A stretch of DNA of 25,593 nt from a virus, in the IMG/VR virus record IMGVR_UViG_3300021959_004739, positions 1 through 25,593 of that record; one strand, given 5' to 3'. Below the pieces are notes generated by a model. The model was not told where the DNA came from. It ran no database searches and saw nothing but the letters and a program-made list of their open reading frames with translations. A program made the position numbers and the translations under genes. Shown here in pieces: positions 5,926 to 14,647 of the stretch; the stretch's first letter is position 1, and each line of letters opens with the position of its first letter.

Positions 5926-8250
5926 CTATATGTTACACGCTTCGCATTCTTCACCTTCAAGTTCTTCTACTGGTTGTAGATCACCGTTCATGTGTGAATG
6001 ACCATTCATTTCTACTTCTGGTTCTTTAACTTCATCGTCACCTTTGAAGTCATATGTATTTTGATAATAGCTTGTTTTCCAACCTAACTTGTAAGTTGTT
6101 AACATGTCTTTCATCATTACGCTTAATGGAACTTCATTGTTCTCAAACTGCGTAGGGTTATATGACCAATTACCACTAATGGATTGATCAAAGAATTTTT
6201 GCATTACTGCTACAATGTTGATATAGCCATCGTTGTTTGGCATATCCCAAAGTAAAGTATAGAAATTCTTTAACTGACTATACTGCGGAACAACCTGTTT
6301 AAGAGGCCCCTTCTTGGACTTCTTAACGGACAAGTATCCTCTAGGTGGTTCAATACCGTTTGTGGCATTTGACACAACGGAACTGCTCTCTGATGGCATC
6401 TGTGCGGACAATGTTGAGTGCCGTAAGCCGTGCCTTTGTATATCTTTGCGTAGAGAAGCCCAGTCATATTGTAGTTTTGTTTTTACAACTCCATCAATAT
6501 CTTTTTTGTATGTGTCAATTGGTAATATACCGTCCGCATATTTAGTACGATCAAAGTATTTACATGCACCACGTTCTTCAGCAAGTTCGTTACTTGCGAC
6601 TAACAGATAGTATTGAAATGCTTCTGTAAGTTCATGCACAAGTTGCCATGCTTTAGGATCATCATACTTAACTTTATTCTTTGCAAGATAGTGTGCAAGT
6701 CCAATATAACCAATGCCCAGTGAACGTCTTGCTTTAGTGCTAACCTCTGCTGCTTTAACAGGATAACCTTGATAGTCAATAATTTCTTCTAATGCTCTTA
6801 CTGCTAGTTCACATAGCGGCTCAAGTTCTTCTAGTTTGTTAATTAAGCCTACGTTAATAGCACTAAGAATACATAATGCAATTTCGCCTTCTTCATCATC
6901 AATGTGTTGAATTGGTTTAGTTGGCAATGTAATTTCTTGACACAAGTTACTCATGTATACAGGGTCTTTGAATGAACTGTGTGTGTTACAGTGATCAACA
7001 TTCATAATGTAGATACGTCCTGTTTCAGCACGTTCTTTTAACATGTTACCAAACAGTTCTTTTGCACTTATTGTTTTCTTTCTAATAGATGTTTTACGCT
7101 CTGCTTTCTCATACACATCTTTGAACAATTCGTTATCGCCTGAGTAGAAAGCGTCATAAACTTCTGGGACTTCATGTGGCGAGAAAAGAGTAATGTCTTG
7201 ATTAGATAATAATCTTTCGTAAAACAATTTGTTAATTTGAATAGAATAATCTAATCTACGTACACGATTATCTTCAGTACCTTTATTATTTTTTAGTACA
7301 AGGATGTCATCAATTTCATAATGCCAAATAGGAAAATGAGTTGTTGCTGACCCGCCACGTACACCGTTCTGTGTACAGCTTCTTACTGTAGATTCATAAA
7401 CTTTTAGAAATGGGATAACACCAGTGTGTGCTACTTCCCCGCCTCTGATCTTCGAGTTAATCGCTCTTGTACGACCCGAATTGATTCCGATACCTGCTCG
7501 CTGAGCGATATAATAACCAATAGCGGAATTGCTACTAAAAATACTAGGCAAAGTATCGTCAACATCAACCAATACACAACTAGCAAACTGACGGATTGGA
7601 GTACGAACTCCAGCCATGACCGGGGTTGGTATGTTGATTTTAAAAAGCGAGGTCGCGTCATAATATTTCTTTACATAACTTAATCTGGTTTCTTTAGGAT
7701 AGTCTGCAAACAACGTTGCCGCAATCATCATATACATAAACTGAGGAGTTTCGTAGATGTCGCCGTTGCTTCTATCCTGACACAAATACTTATCTACAAC
7801 TTGACGTAACCCTGCATAAGTAAATTCTTCGTTACGATCATGCTTTAACCAAGTATTCATTTTCTTTAATTCTACATCTGAATATTTTTCTTTGATTGCA
7901 GAATCATACACACCTCGTTCAATGTTACGATCAATTATAGTAATGAGAGAATCATGTTCGTATTTTGTATAAACTTTTTTGTGTAATCCGTACAACAACA
8001 ATCTTGCTGCTGCATATTGATAATTAGGATTTTCTAACGATATAAGATCGTTTGCGCTCTTAATTAGAATCTCTTGAATTTCGTCTGATGTCATGCCGTC
8101 ATAAAACTGTAAATCAGCGTTCATCTCGATCTGTGAACTACTCACTCCAGCAAGACCAGCACAAGCTTCTTCAACAACAAAGTGCATTTTATCTAAATCT
8201 AAAAGCTCTCTGCTACCGTTTCTTTTTGTGATGTGTATATCTTTGCTCAT
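5926..8250 (-). CDS. nrdA: Ribonucleoside-diphosphate reductase class Ia, alpha subunit
   Basis: The 774-residue catalytic subunit is complete. An ATP-cone regulatory domain covers residues about 5-95. Active-site residues sit in NLCQEI (Asn435, Cys437, Glu439). A redox cysteine lies in FASCVLVD (Cys225), its partner is probably the later conserved cysteine of the barrel, and the radical-transfer tyrosines are near the C-terminus in KTSYYQNTY. The C-terminal tail ends CEACNI, the CxxC that accepts electrons from glutaredoxin or thioredoxin. It is the first gene of the nrd unit, with a promoter-like sequence 95 to 120 bases upstream. The phage therefore appears able to make its own dNTPs when joined with NrdB and the glutaredoxin encoded downstream. 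Confidence 0.98.
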   Translation of the reverse strand: MSKDIHITKRNGSRELLDLDKMHFVVEEACAGLAGVSSSQIEMNADLQFYDGMTSDEIQEILIKSANDLISLENPNYQYAAARLLLYGLHKKVYTKYEHDSLITIIDRNIERGVYDSAIKEKYSDVELKKMNTWLKHDRNEEFTYAGLRQVVDKYLCQDRSNGDIYETPQFMYMMIAATLFADYPKETRLSYVKKYYDATSLFKINIPTPVMAGVRTPIRQFASCVLVDVDDTLPSIFSSNSAIGYYIAQRAGIGINSGRTRAINSKIRGGEVAHTGVIPFLKVYESTVRSCTQNGVRGGSATTHFPIWHYEIDDILVLKNNKGTEDNRVRRLDYSIQINKLFYERLLSNQDITLFSPHEVPEVYDAFYSGDNELFKDVYEKAERKTSIRKKTISAKELFGNMLKERAETGRIYIMNVDHCNTHSSFKDPVYMSNLCQEITLPTKPIQHIDDEEGEIALCILSAINVGLINKLEELEPLCELAVRALEEIIDYQGYPVKAAEVSTKARRSLGIGYIGLAHYLAKNKVKYDDPKAWQLVHELTEAFQYYLLVASNELAEERGACKYFDRTKYADGILPIDTYKKDIDGVVKTKLQYDWASLRKDIQRHGLRHSTLSAQMPSESSSVVSNATNGIEPPRGYLSVKKSKKGPLKQVVPQYSQLKNFYTLLWDMPNNDGYINIVAVMQKFFDQSISGNWSYNPTQFENNEVPLSVMMKDMLTTYKLGWKTSYYQNTYDFKGDDEVKEPEVEMNGHSHMNGDLQPVEELEGEECEACNI

Positions 8251-8324
8251 GTCTCTCTCATTTTAATTTTGTGTACAGAGGTATTTAGTTTTAGTTCCTG
8301 CGAATGCAGGATCTTAGTGGCTAA

Positions 8325-8373
8325 AATTTATACCGGTGAACGTTTTATAGTATTTGTTTAATTGTACAGTCAG
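8325..8373 (-). promoter_or_regulatory. Probable nrdA promoter region
   Basis: Two signals point toward nrdA on the minus strand: CTGACT (8373-8368), an 18-base spacer and TATAAA (8349-8344), a fair sigma70-type match; and TATAAATT (8332-8325), one base off the late octamer. A 6-bp hairpin (TCCTGC/GCAGGA) lies between them and the start codon. Upstream at 8386-8412 a long imperfect A/T hairpin may end the tail-fibre transcript, but it lacks a clean T tail. Confidence 0.5.
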
Positions 8374-8421
8374 AACGTGTGTTGAGCAAGAAGAAAATAA
8401 CTTTTTCTTTGCCATTTCTAA

Positions 8422-9993
8422 CTAAACTCCGTACTGTATGTCGAACGACAGAGATCCTGTAGCACCTGTAGCAATAGGATTCTTGTAAGACAACACCACG
8501 GTATCGGTACCACTGTCTGTGTCGTTATCACGCAGAGCAGCGGAAAATTCAAACCCTGTCATAATTACACCACCCGGAGATGTTGTAGTTGTGTCGGAGT
8601 ATTCGTAATTATCTGATAAAGATAATTTCGAGACGTCATCACCGATTGTGATATTAACTGAACCTCTACGAATATGGTTTGCAAGTCTTAGTGTGTAATT
8701 AACTTTCATAAATGCGTTAAGTGCTGAAAACACTGCAACAGGTCTAAAACTGTCAGTTGTATAAATTTCTGAATAGTTTTTGTCTGTAAAACTAGCAAAG
8801 TCACTACCTTGCACTTCTGCAATGGCTGCTACAGTCTCTGTGTTTACGACTCCTGCGTCTTGTTGTCTATCACTCGTACACTCACGAACTACATTGTTTC
8901 TACTTTCTCCAAACTCAACAATCGTTGAAGTTGGGTTTGCAGATGATCCTGTATTGTTACCACAACTTACAAAATCACATCTACTAATTTTTGTACCGTA
9001 TCCATAGTTTGCATTAAATGCTTGTTTGGCAATCTCAGTAAAGTTACAGTCATTGATAATCCAATTGTTACCTTGCCCTGTTACTCCTGCAATGTAAATT
9101 GATGTATCATTAACATTAAAGTCACTGTGAATGATTTCAACTTTAGTTGCTGTGTTTACTGTTTGGTTGCACTTTATACTGATGGAGTTGTTTTTGAACT
9201 TACAATGTCTAATTTTGATGTCGTCTACTTTAAGACCTGCCAACTCGTTGTTCCATAATACAGATGCACTCTCTGTAGCATAGTTTGTAACTGGTGCACC
9301 TAAGCTATATTCTCCATCGAATATAATTCTTTCTAGCTCTACATCTTTAGCACCCGTAAGAACAAGTGAGCCCGAAGAACGTTTAATAGTAAGGTTACTA
9401 ATATGTATGTTCGTTGGTCTGTCGCTACTTGTAAATGATGCAAGTGTAGTTCCTTGTGAACTAATGAGCTGTATGTTTCTCGTATCTAAGTTTAGTATTG
9501 CGCCTTCTGCTGTTTCACCTCTAATGATTGCATTGCTAGGAATCTCAAGTTCTCCTGTAAACAAATATTCACCATTAGGTACAGTTAGTACTTTTTTAAA
9601 GTCAGGGTCTGCGTTTCTAAACAGTTGCGTAAAAGCATTTTCAAATGCTGCAACGTTGTCTGTTGAACCGTCACCTATTGCTCCAAAGTCTGCAACACTG
9701 ACTGCCATTTCATCAATCTTACCTAATAGTGTGCGTGATTGACTTTGTGTAATAGATGGATTATCAGATGCAAATTTGTAACTAGATGCTAGTTCTAAAA
9801 TATTATCATGTTCGGTTAATACTTTTGTATTACCTACGTAGGGAGCACCTTCTGTAGTTGAACCATTACCAATATACAGTTCTTGTGTGTCTACTGCCCA
9901 TGCTAATTCTGCTGAACTTAATTGAGGTACACCACTAGAAGAGTTCTTTTTACCTCTACGGATTTGAATCTTTGATATTTGAACTACAGCCAC
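8422..9993 (-). CDS. Tail fibre/tailspike with pectate-lyase-like beta-helix
   Basis: The 523-residue product starts with GTG (residues then read AVVQISKIQIRRG). Residues 1-70 resemble the N-terminal module of phage tail fibres and tropism proteins, with IQIRRG, SAELAWAVDTQELYIGNGS. Residues about 95-180 carry the pectate-lyase superfamily entry motif VADFGAIGDGSTDNVAAFENAF and PNGEYLFTGELEIPSNAIIRGE. The next 200 residues are repetitive N/S/T-rich strands of a right-handed beta-helix, and a beta-sandwich-like C-terminus follows. The protein probably binds or trims host surface glycans. A perfect late octamer TATAAATA lies at 10027-10020 and the ribosome site is CAGGAG. It is a late structural gene. 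Confidence 0.88.
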   Translation of the reverse strand: MAVVQISKIQIRRGKKNSSSGVPQLSSAELAWAVDTQELYIGNGSTTEGAPYVGNTKVLTEHDNILELASSYKFASDNPSITQSQSRTLLGKIDEMAVSVADFGAIGDGSTDNVAAFENAFTQLFRNADPDFKKVLTVPNGEYLFTGELEIPSNAIIRGETAEGAILNLDTRNIQLISSQGTTLASFTSSDRPTNIHISNLTIKRSSGSLVLTGAKDVELERIIFDGEYSLGAPVTNYATESASVLWNNELAGLKVDDIKIRHCKFKNNSISIKCNQTVNTATKVEIIHSDFNVNDTSIYIAGVTGQGNNWIINDCNFTEIAKQAFNANYGYGTKISRCDFVSCGNNTGSSANPTSTIVEFGESRNNVVRECTSDRQQDAGVVNTETVAAIAEVQGSDFASFTDKNYSEIYTTDSFRPVAVFSALNAFMKVNYTLRLANHIRRGSVNITIGDDVSKLSLSDNYEYSDTTTTSPGGVIMTGFEFSAALRDNDTDSGTDTVVLSYKNPIATGATGSLSFDIQYGV

Positions 9994-10019
9994 TTATTTG
10001 CTCCTGAAATTGTTATTAG

Positions 10020-10027
10020 TATTTATA
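10020..10027 (-). promoter_or_regulatory. Late promoter TATAAATA for the tail-fibre gene
   Basis: A perfect T4-type late octamer on the minus strand, 26 bases upstream of the GTG start of the tail-fibre gene, with CAGGAG between them. It abuts the stop codon of the upstream gene, as expected where a new late unit begins in a packed genome. Confidence 0.8.
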
Positions 10028-11161
10028 TCAATTGTCTTTCAACTCAGCGAACGCTCGGTTCATTTGTTGGATTTGTTTGCGGTTTATTTTATGTAGTACT
10101 CTGTAGTTGTGATCTACTATCTCTTGTATCTCTTCTGGGTACAATTTAACCATTTCACGGAGTTTATTAGCAGCTTCTACTGTTGCTCTAACGTTACCTT
10201 GATAGTTTTCTTTAATAAACTTTTCAAATGTATGAAATCCTTTAGTTTTAAGGTCATGCAATATACCATTAGTACCTTGTATAACAAACGGACTTCTATT
10301 AAGTATTGCTCTATAAGTCTTTTCTGTAATAAATGTATGCTGCATAGGCTGTGTATACTCCCATGTTTCGCATATGTAACTTACACAAGAGTTGTTATAG
10401 ATTTTATAAGTGTCATTAGAATACCCTTGAGATGTACTAGGATCGTAATCAGGAACACTTACGCTATCAGCAGGACCCCAATGCGGTTCAATTGCTTCTA
10501 AGAATAGTTTTTCTATAGTTTCAGGCAAAGATTTGTTAAAAGCTAGATCGCTGGAAGAGCCTAATAACCCCATAACCGAATTGTCTAGAAGCTGTTGCTT
10601 CCAAAATTCATAAAGAACTTCTGTTCTTTTGTTCTTTCCTACTCTACCTAGCAGTAAATTAATATTAGGCTCTCGTTCAACAACAGGCATAGTACACACA
10701 GGCATACCATTTAGTTCTCGTTGTACTGCTGATATTGCAAATAAATCTATATACTGCGTTTTGTGACGGAACTTAGTTGAGCCTTTGTCCTGATTCTGTG
10801 CTGAAGAGTTTAGTAATACAAGTTTTCGTTCTTGAGGGACAAGTCTAGTTATTTTAAGCAACCTATCAAAATCAGTTTGGCTAATGCCGTCTTCATATGT
10901 AAAGTTGAATACAACATAAGTTTTATTTGATTCGCGCCGTCTAAATTTAATAACCTTTCGTATTTTATCTAGATAGGTCAAATCCGAAGCTGTTGCTAGA
11001 TTTATAAAAACAAAGTATGGACACTTAGAAAGCTGTAATCGTGCATCTAAATAAGGATCTGTTGTGTTTTGATCCTTAGGAAGATAGCTTGTTAATTCAT
11101 TTAGATTATGAGTTGTTGGATCAAAGAATAATGACTTCTCACCAATAGACAACTGTTCCAT
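10028..11161 (-). CDS. Putative glycosyltransferase-like protein, 377 aa
   Basis: The family is not certain. The most telling segment is at residues about 277-316, FITEKTYRAILNRSPFVIQGTNGILHDLKTKGFHTFEKFI. A TEKT..AI...PFV..G....L...GF.TF pattern of this kind recurs in marine phage proteins annotated as glycosyltransferases and resembles the nucleotide-sugar site of fucosyltransferase-like enzymes. The N-terminal half contains alternating hydrophobic strands (YFVFINLA, TYVVFNFTY, KLVLLNSS), consistent with a Rossmann-like GT-B half. No signal or membrane segment is seen. The start codon lies four bases past the stop of the nuclease gene, so the two are cotranscribed. It may decorate phage DNA, virion proteins or host glycans. 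Confidence 0.6.
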   Translation of the reverse strand: MEQLSIGEKSLFFDPTTHNLNELTSYLPKDQNTTDPYLDARLQLSKCPYFVFINLATASDLTYLDKIRKVIKFRRRESNKTYVVFNFTYEDGISQTDFDRLLKITRLVPQERKLVLLNSSAQNQDKGSTKFRHKTQYIDLFAISAVQRELNGMPVCTMPVVEREPNINLLLGRVGKNKRTEVLYEFWKQQLLDNSVMGLLGSSSDLAFNKSLPETIEKLFLEAIEPHWGPADSVSVPDYDPSTSQGYSNDTYKIYNNSCVSYICETWEYTQPMQHTFITEKTYRAILNRSPFVIQGTNGILHDLKTKGFHTFEKFIKENYQGNVRATVEAANKLREMVKLYPEEIQEIVDHNYRVLHKINRKQIQQMNRAFAELKDN

Positions 11162-11164
11162 TGC

Positions 11165-11875
11165 CTAACTCTTTAGTGCGTAGTATTCTTCTACTTTAGA
11201 AAGCCATTTATCTTGATATTCGTTCCAAGTATCTGGCGTAACACTAAACTGTTGATATTGTAGGTCTCTGCTACACATAAAGATATGACCTTCCTTAATG
11301 TCAGTACCATATACTTCATTGTGTGCCATAGCATAGGCCACTAATTGTAGATAATAATCTTCAACCCACTCTGCTTTCTTAGGTTTATTGGTTTGCTTAT
11401 GGTCCATAATCGCAGGTTGTCCTTTGTACACACCACACAAGTCAGTTGTACCTGAATACAAACCTGGAAAATACAATGCTTGTTCTATTGACCATATTTC
11501 ATCTACATGTTTCAAACCGTTTTCGATAATAACATCTGCCATCTTGTTTGCTTGTACATGCACAGGATTGTTACCCGGCTGTCTTTTTTCGCCTACAACA
11601 AATCTTTCTAAGTTGTTGTGCATTGCTGTACCAACACCTGCTGCTTCAGTTGTAATACGTTTAGCATTTTCTTCGCCAACTCGTTTACGCCATTCAATAA
11701 GGTGAGTCATATCTTTAGTTGAACTAAGGATAGTTGTTACACTTGGTAACTTCTCATCATCTGGTGTTAGGTAAACACGTTTACGTGTTACAGGGTCATT
11801 GATCTGTTTTAATGATTTATACTCAAAACGTTCAACAAATGGCGGCGGTGTTATCTCTAAGATTTGATCAGTCAT
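11165..11875 (-). CDS. PD-(D/E)XK superfamily nuclease
   Basis: The 236-residue protein has the layout of Cas4/RecB-type PD-(D/E)XK nucleases: GTAMHNNLE with His86 and Glu90; then GTTDLCGVY with Asp145; then AIMDHKQTNK with Asp158 and Lys160 as the D-x-K pair; and the helix YLQLVAYA that supplies the Q...Y motif. No iron-sulfur cysteines are present. Such exonucleases act in phage recombination, DNA degradation or end processing. A sigma70-type promoter (11883-11911) ends about seven bases before the ATG, so the mRNA could be leaderless. The glycosyltransferase-like gene follows four bases after the stop. Confidence 0.85.
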   Translation of the reverse strand: MTDQILEITPPPFVERFEYKSLKQINDPVTRKRVYLTPDDEKLPSVTTILSSTKDMTHLIEWRKRVGEENAKRITTEAAGVGTAMHNNLERFVVGEKRQPGNNPVHVQANKMADVIIENGLKHVDEIWSIEQALYFPGLYSGTTDLCGVYKGQPAIMDHKQTNKPKKAEWVEDYYLQLVAYAMAHNEVYGTDIKEGHIFMCSRDLQYQQFSVTPDTWNEYQDKWLSKVEEYYALKS

Positions 11876-11882
11876 ACTGTAT

Positions 11883-11911
11883 ATAGTACTACCTTTCTAG
11901 TAGTTTGTCAA
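11883..11911 (-). promoter_or_regulatory. Sigma70-type promoter of the nuclease gene
   Basis: On the minus strand TTGACA (11911-11906), a 17-base spacer and TACTAT (11888-11883). Only seven bases separate the -10 box from the ATG, so the predicted start is at or next to the start codon. An ACTAC/GTAGT inverted repeat lies in the spacer and could be an operator. Confidence 0.75.
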
Positions 11912-11918
11912 GAGTGAA

Positions 11919-12287
11919 TTATGTTTCTTGGGATAATTGTTGAGGTGCTGCACTTGCTGCTGTTTGATCTACAGCATCTTGGCTGCTTTGATCACTCTGT
12001 GGAGATTGGGGATCTGCATCAGGTGCTCCTGGAACTTCCAATTCAACGCCATCGGCATTAAAGTTTTTTACAAGACTTTGGATTGCAGGACTGCTATCGT
12101 AAATTGCTTTAAACGTTTCGTAGTCTGCTGCTAGTTGGATTTTATTTTTTAATGCTAAGTTTGAAAGTCCTGCCCAATTCAATTTAGCAGGAGACTTTTT
12201 CATTTCTGCACGACCGATAATATTTTTTAACAAGATTACATACTTGTCAATAGTTTCATCAGTGCCTGTGAATTCAAAGAACCTCAT
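11919..12287 (-). CDS. Hypothetical phage protein, 122 aa, possible virion component
   Basis: I do not recognise a family. The N-terminus MRFFEFTG resembles the M(K/R)xxEF starts of two other proteins here (12290-12631 and 15589-16701). The middle is helical and basic, and the last 45 residues are a low-complexity Q/S/A/D/P tail. It starts two bases after the stop of the 113-residue gene and belongs to the 13435-to-11919 cluster of structural-looking genes. Head-associated location is an inference from context and the N-terminus. Confidence 0.7.
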   Translation of the reverse strand: MRFFEFTGTDETIDKYVILLKNIIGRAEMKKSPAKLNWAGLSNLALKNKIQLAADYETFKAIYDSSPAIQSLVKNFNADGVELEVPGAPDADPQSPQSDQSSQDAVDQTAASAAPQQLSQET

Positions 12288-12289
12288 GG

Positions 12290-12631
12290 TTAAACCTCTG
12301 ACTGTGCTTTTCTAAGTTCTCTAACCTGTGCTTCGAGTTCTTGTATTTTGTCTGCAAGTTCTTTTCTTTCGGCTGCTTGTTGTGCAGGATCTTTTTCTGT
12401 GTTTGCCAGAGCCTTTTGTACTGCACCTGTGCCTTTGTCCGCTGGGGTCTTCATAGCTGCTGCAACTCCTGGTTCACCCATTGCACCTGCCATTGAACCT
12501 ATTGCACTAGTTGCACCTGATACAGCTCTTGCTCCAAGTTTTGCAGCACCGCCGATACCTCTGGCTACTGCACCTATAAGTTCAGTAACTTCTTTATCGT
12601 CTGCATCTTTAATGAACTCATGCAGTTTCAT
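12290..12631 (-). CDS. Hypothetical phage protein, 113 aa, Gly/Ala-rich with coiled-coil tail
   Basis: Starts MKLHEFIKDADDKE, which resembles the capsid-targeting starts of T4 internal head proteins (MKTYQEFIAEA type) but lacks the glutamate at the usual cleavage point. Residues about 20-60 are Gly/Ala/Met-rich and weakly hydrophobic. Residues about 85-110 form a coiled coil (ERKELADKIQELEAQVRELRK). It starts three bases past the stop of the upstream acidic protein. Family not recognised; a virion or assembly role is inferred from neighbours. Confidence 0.72.
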   Translation of the reverse strand: MKLHEFIKDADDKEVTELIGAVARGIGGAAKLGARAVSGATSAIGSMAGAMGEPGVAAAMKTPADKGTGAVQKALANTEKDPAQQAAERKELADKIQELEAQVRELRKAQSEV

Positions 12632-12634
12632 GTA

Positions 12635-13435
12635 TTATCCTGCTAGTGTTTTAAGTAGTCTTGATTCAAAGTTAATTGATTCACGCTTTTCACGGCCTGC
12701 TGTTTCCATTCCACCTGCTGCTGGTTCTGCTGTTGCAAAATCATCTGCTGGTTCTTCAGCTGGTGCCTCAGCGTCTGCTGGTGCTGCCATGTCGTCCATT
12801 CCACCTTCTTCTGGTTCTGCACCTAACATACCTGTTTGTGCTTCTTCGCCAGTAAGTTGTCTAATAGAACTTGCTAGTGTTTCACGTGTTGTTTTAAGAT
12901 TTTCTAATGCTTGTTGAATTGCTGGAGCCGATGCTTCAATAAATGCTTTTGATTGCTCTTGGCCCATCTCATCTCTAATTGAATCGCCAAGTTGAAGAAG
13001 TGTTTCGTTTTCCATTCCGGAAAGTTCTTCAATCCAACGTCCAACTCTGTCTACCATAGTTTTAGCAGTTACAATTGCACTTGCTTGTTGGATCTCACCT
13101 TCGTTTACTTTCATCTCATCTCCTGCTTCTGTTGCTTCAGCTTGGGGAGCCTCTGTTGCAACTTCTAACGAATCAATTGCTGCTTCTTCACGTTCTAGAA
13201 TCTCTGTGTTAATAACATCAAGCATAGCTTGTGCTGTTTGCAATGTGTCATCATTCAAATCTTCATTAAATTTTGAATTTGATTTTGCATCATGGATTTG
13301 TGTACGTAACTTATTACGTGCATCTTCTAGTTTAGCTACATCAAATGCTTCAAGGTTTAGTTTTTTACCAAACATCTTGTGCATAGATTCGTTCAGCTTC
13401 GCAGCCTTTGTTCTAAATAATTCGTTATGTTTCAT
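12635..13435 (-). CDS. Acidic, Ala/Glu-rich phage protein, 266 aa (possible head core or structural protein)
   Basis: The start is placed at the ATG at 13435, which has GGGGA nine bases upstream; a TTG three codons earlier is less likely. The protein is mostly helical with a long low-complexity acidic tract (residues about 210-240, rich in A, E, P and D) and ends RLLKTLAG. The composition resembles scaffold or prohead-core proteins, which are helical, acidic and proteolysed, but I cannot name a family. AATAAATA at 13472-13465 could be its late promoter. It leads a three-gene cluster with gaps of two to three bases. Confidence 0.75.
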   Translation of the reverse strand: MKHNELFRTKAAKLNESMHKMFGKKLNLEAFDVAKLEDARNKLRTQIHDAKSNSKFNEDLNDDTLQTAQAMLDVINTEILEREEAAIDSLEVATEAPQAEATEAGDEMKVNEGEIQQASAIVTAKTMVDRVGRWIEELSGMENETLLQLGDSIRDEMGQEQSKAFIEASAPAIQQALENLKTTRETLASSIRQLTGEEAQTGMLGAEPEEGGMDDMAAPADAEAPAEEPADDFATAEPAAGGMETAGREKRESINFESRLLKTLAG

Positions 13436-13464
13436 TTTATACAATCCCCAAAAGTTGTTATATG

Positions 13465-13472
13465 TATTTATT
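13465..13472 (-). promoter_or_regulatory. Late-type octamer AATAAATA
   Basis: Matches the relaxed marine T4-like late consensus NATAAATA on the minus strand, 29 bases upstream of the ATG at 13435. It overlaps the end of the upstream gene. Confidence 0.55.
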
Positions 13473-13912
13473 CAAAAGGCGGCCAAATGCTCTGCTTCCG
13501 ACTTAGCATTTATTGCTCTAAATTTAGCATCTTCATACCTAGTCCACATAATTTCAGCTTTTAGCTCATCTTTCGCATTACAAGCTCTATGATATCTATC
13601 TAAAAATATATTACTATCTGTATAAAAACGGCTATAATATACGTCTGCTGCAAATAACTTATCTTGTAGTGCTTTATTTTCGTTCCATGCTAACAGGTTT
13701 GCTATGCGTATTGCTACAGCATTCAAACTTATGTTCTCATATATTAATTTATCCTTTTTTATGATATTTTTGAAAGGACCATCTGATTGTATCAAAACAT
13801 CACCAACATGTATGCCTTTATCTGACTTGGTTGGAAGTATGGTTCCTTGGTCAAGAAACTTCCTGTAAGTCTTAGTTACTAACTGTTCAAAACGTTTAGA
13901 AATATTCGTCAT
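13472..13912 (-). CDS. Hypothetical phage protein, 146 aa
   Basis: Basic, mostly helical protein, family not recognised. The first part (SKRFEQLVTKTYRKFLDQGT, then LPTKSDKGIHVGDVLIQSDG) is followed by YENISLNAVAIRIANLLAWNENK, which looks like a structured helix. The remainder has many aromatic and charged residues (YYSRFYTDSNIFLDRYHRACNAKDE). Its ATG lies at the edge of the terminator of the upstream gene, so it needs either readthrough or its own promoter, which I do not see. Confidence 0.7.
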   Translation of the reverse strand: MTNISKRFEQLVTKTYRKFLDQGTILPTKSDKGIHVGDVLIQSDGPFKNIIKKDKLIYENISLNAVAIRIANLLAWNENKALQDKLFAADVYYSRFYTDSNIFLDRYHRACNAKDELKAEIMWTRYEDAKFRAINAKSEAEHLAAF

Positions 13913-13934
13913 AAAAAAAAGGACCTTTCGTCCT
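13913..13934 (-). terminator. Terminator after the holin-like gene
   Basis: On the minus strand AGGAC pairs with GTCCT around GAAAG and is followed by eight T's. It ends directly at the start codon of the next gene. Confidence 0.85.
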
Positions 13935-13964
13935 GTGTATTTACAACTTAATTAATTTGGTGGG

Positions 13965-14192
13965 CTACATCTTGATTAGTATAGTAACTACTATGGAAAG
14001 AACTGCTGCAATAATTGTACCAGCTGTGCCAACTATAACTTTGGTTAAGCTCTTTTGACCGTCTGTGATGTCTCTATGAATATGCTCTACTTTCTTTTCT
14101 AGATTGTCGAGGCGACTTTCTAATTGCTCATACCTTTCTTGGCACAAGTCAACGTGGGCTTCTAAATTTTTCTTTTCTAGGCTAGTTGCCAT
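13965..14192 (-). CDS. XhlA-like holin candidate, 75 aa
   Basis: The protein has an N-terminal coiled coil (residues about 5-45, with heptads such as LESRLDNLEKKVEHIHRDI) and a single C-terminal membrane helix (VIVGTAGTIIAAVLSIVVTILIK). This is the architecture of the XhlA haemolysin/holin family used in phage lysis. No lysin gene is next to it, though a second small membrane protein is just upstream. GGAG precedes the ATG. It has its own terminator and a GATAAATA late octamer at 14322-14315, consistent with late expression. A structural or superinfection role cannot be excluded. Confidence 0.75.
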   Translation of the reverse strand: MATSLEKKNLEAHVDLCQERYEQLESRLDNLEKKVEHIHRDITDGQKSLTKVIVGTAGTIIAAVLSIVVTILIKM

Positions 14193-14314
14193 TTTACATT
14201 CTCTCCGAATACCGTTAATTTAATAACTCTCTGGGTATTGCCTTTTGAATGTGCCTTGTATTAGCTGTTATCTGTCCTATGCTTTTAGTGTTTGCCTTTT
14301 ACTTTCAACAAAAG

Positions 14315-14322
14315 TATTTATC
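14315..14322 (-). promoter_or_regulatory. Late-type octamer GATAAATA upstream of the holin-like gene
   Basis: Minus-strand NATAAATA match at the 3' end of the upstream gene. It leaves a leader of about 115 bases before the holin-like ATG, in which I find no convincing reading frame or strong hairpin. Confidence 0.55.
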
Positions 14323-14605
14323 ATTTTCCTCTAGAAGTTAGGGCTCTAATCATCTTTTTTATAAGCCCTAATTCGTCTTTTACCTCGTATAAACTGTCTT
14401 GTGCTTTAAGATTTTGTACTAGCATATTTTTTATTACTAACATAACCCAAAACCACCAAGTAAAGCACACTGAGGACATTATAACTAACCCTATGTAAGC
14501 AAAATGGTCTTTGTCTAAATAAACTCCAAGGAGTGCCAATAAGAAGCCTACGAACATGAAGAAGCTCGTACCAAACATTATTATATTCCAATGGTTATCT
14601 CTCAT
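14321..14605 (-). CDS. Small two-helix membrane protein, 94 aa
   Basis: Two hydrophobic helices at residues about 8-29 and 36-60 are separated by a short charged turn (VYLDKDHF). A basic amphipathic tail follows (VQNLKAQDSLYEVKDELGLIKKMIRALTSRGK). Family not recognised. Its position just upstream of the holin-like gene suggests a lysis partner or antiholin, but this is inference. There is no Shine-Dalgarno sequence; AGTAAATA ends five bases before the ATG, as in several other genes here. Confidence 0.72.
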   Translation of the reverse strand: MRDNHWNIIMFGTSFFMFVGFLLALLGVYLDKDHFAYIGLVIMSSVCFTWWFWVMLVIKNMLVQNLKAQDSLYEVKDELGLIKKMIRALTSRGK

Positions 14606-14647
14606 ACTACTATTTACTCGCTGTTCTGCTGAGAATTCAGTCTACAC

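Noticed and set aside
7426-7683. Open frames on both strands within nrdA.
   Set aside because: They are shadows of a fully conserved enzyme and have no protein-like features.
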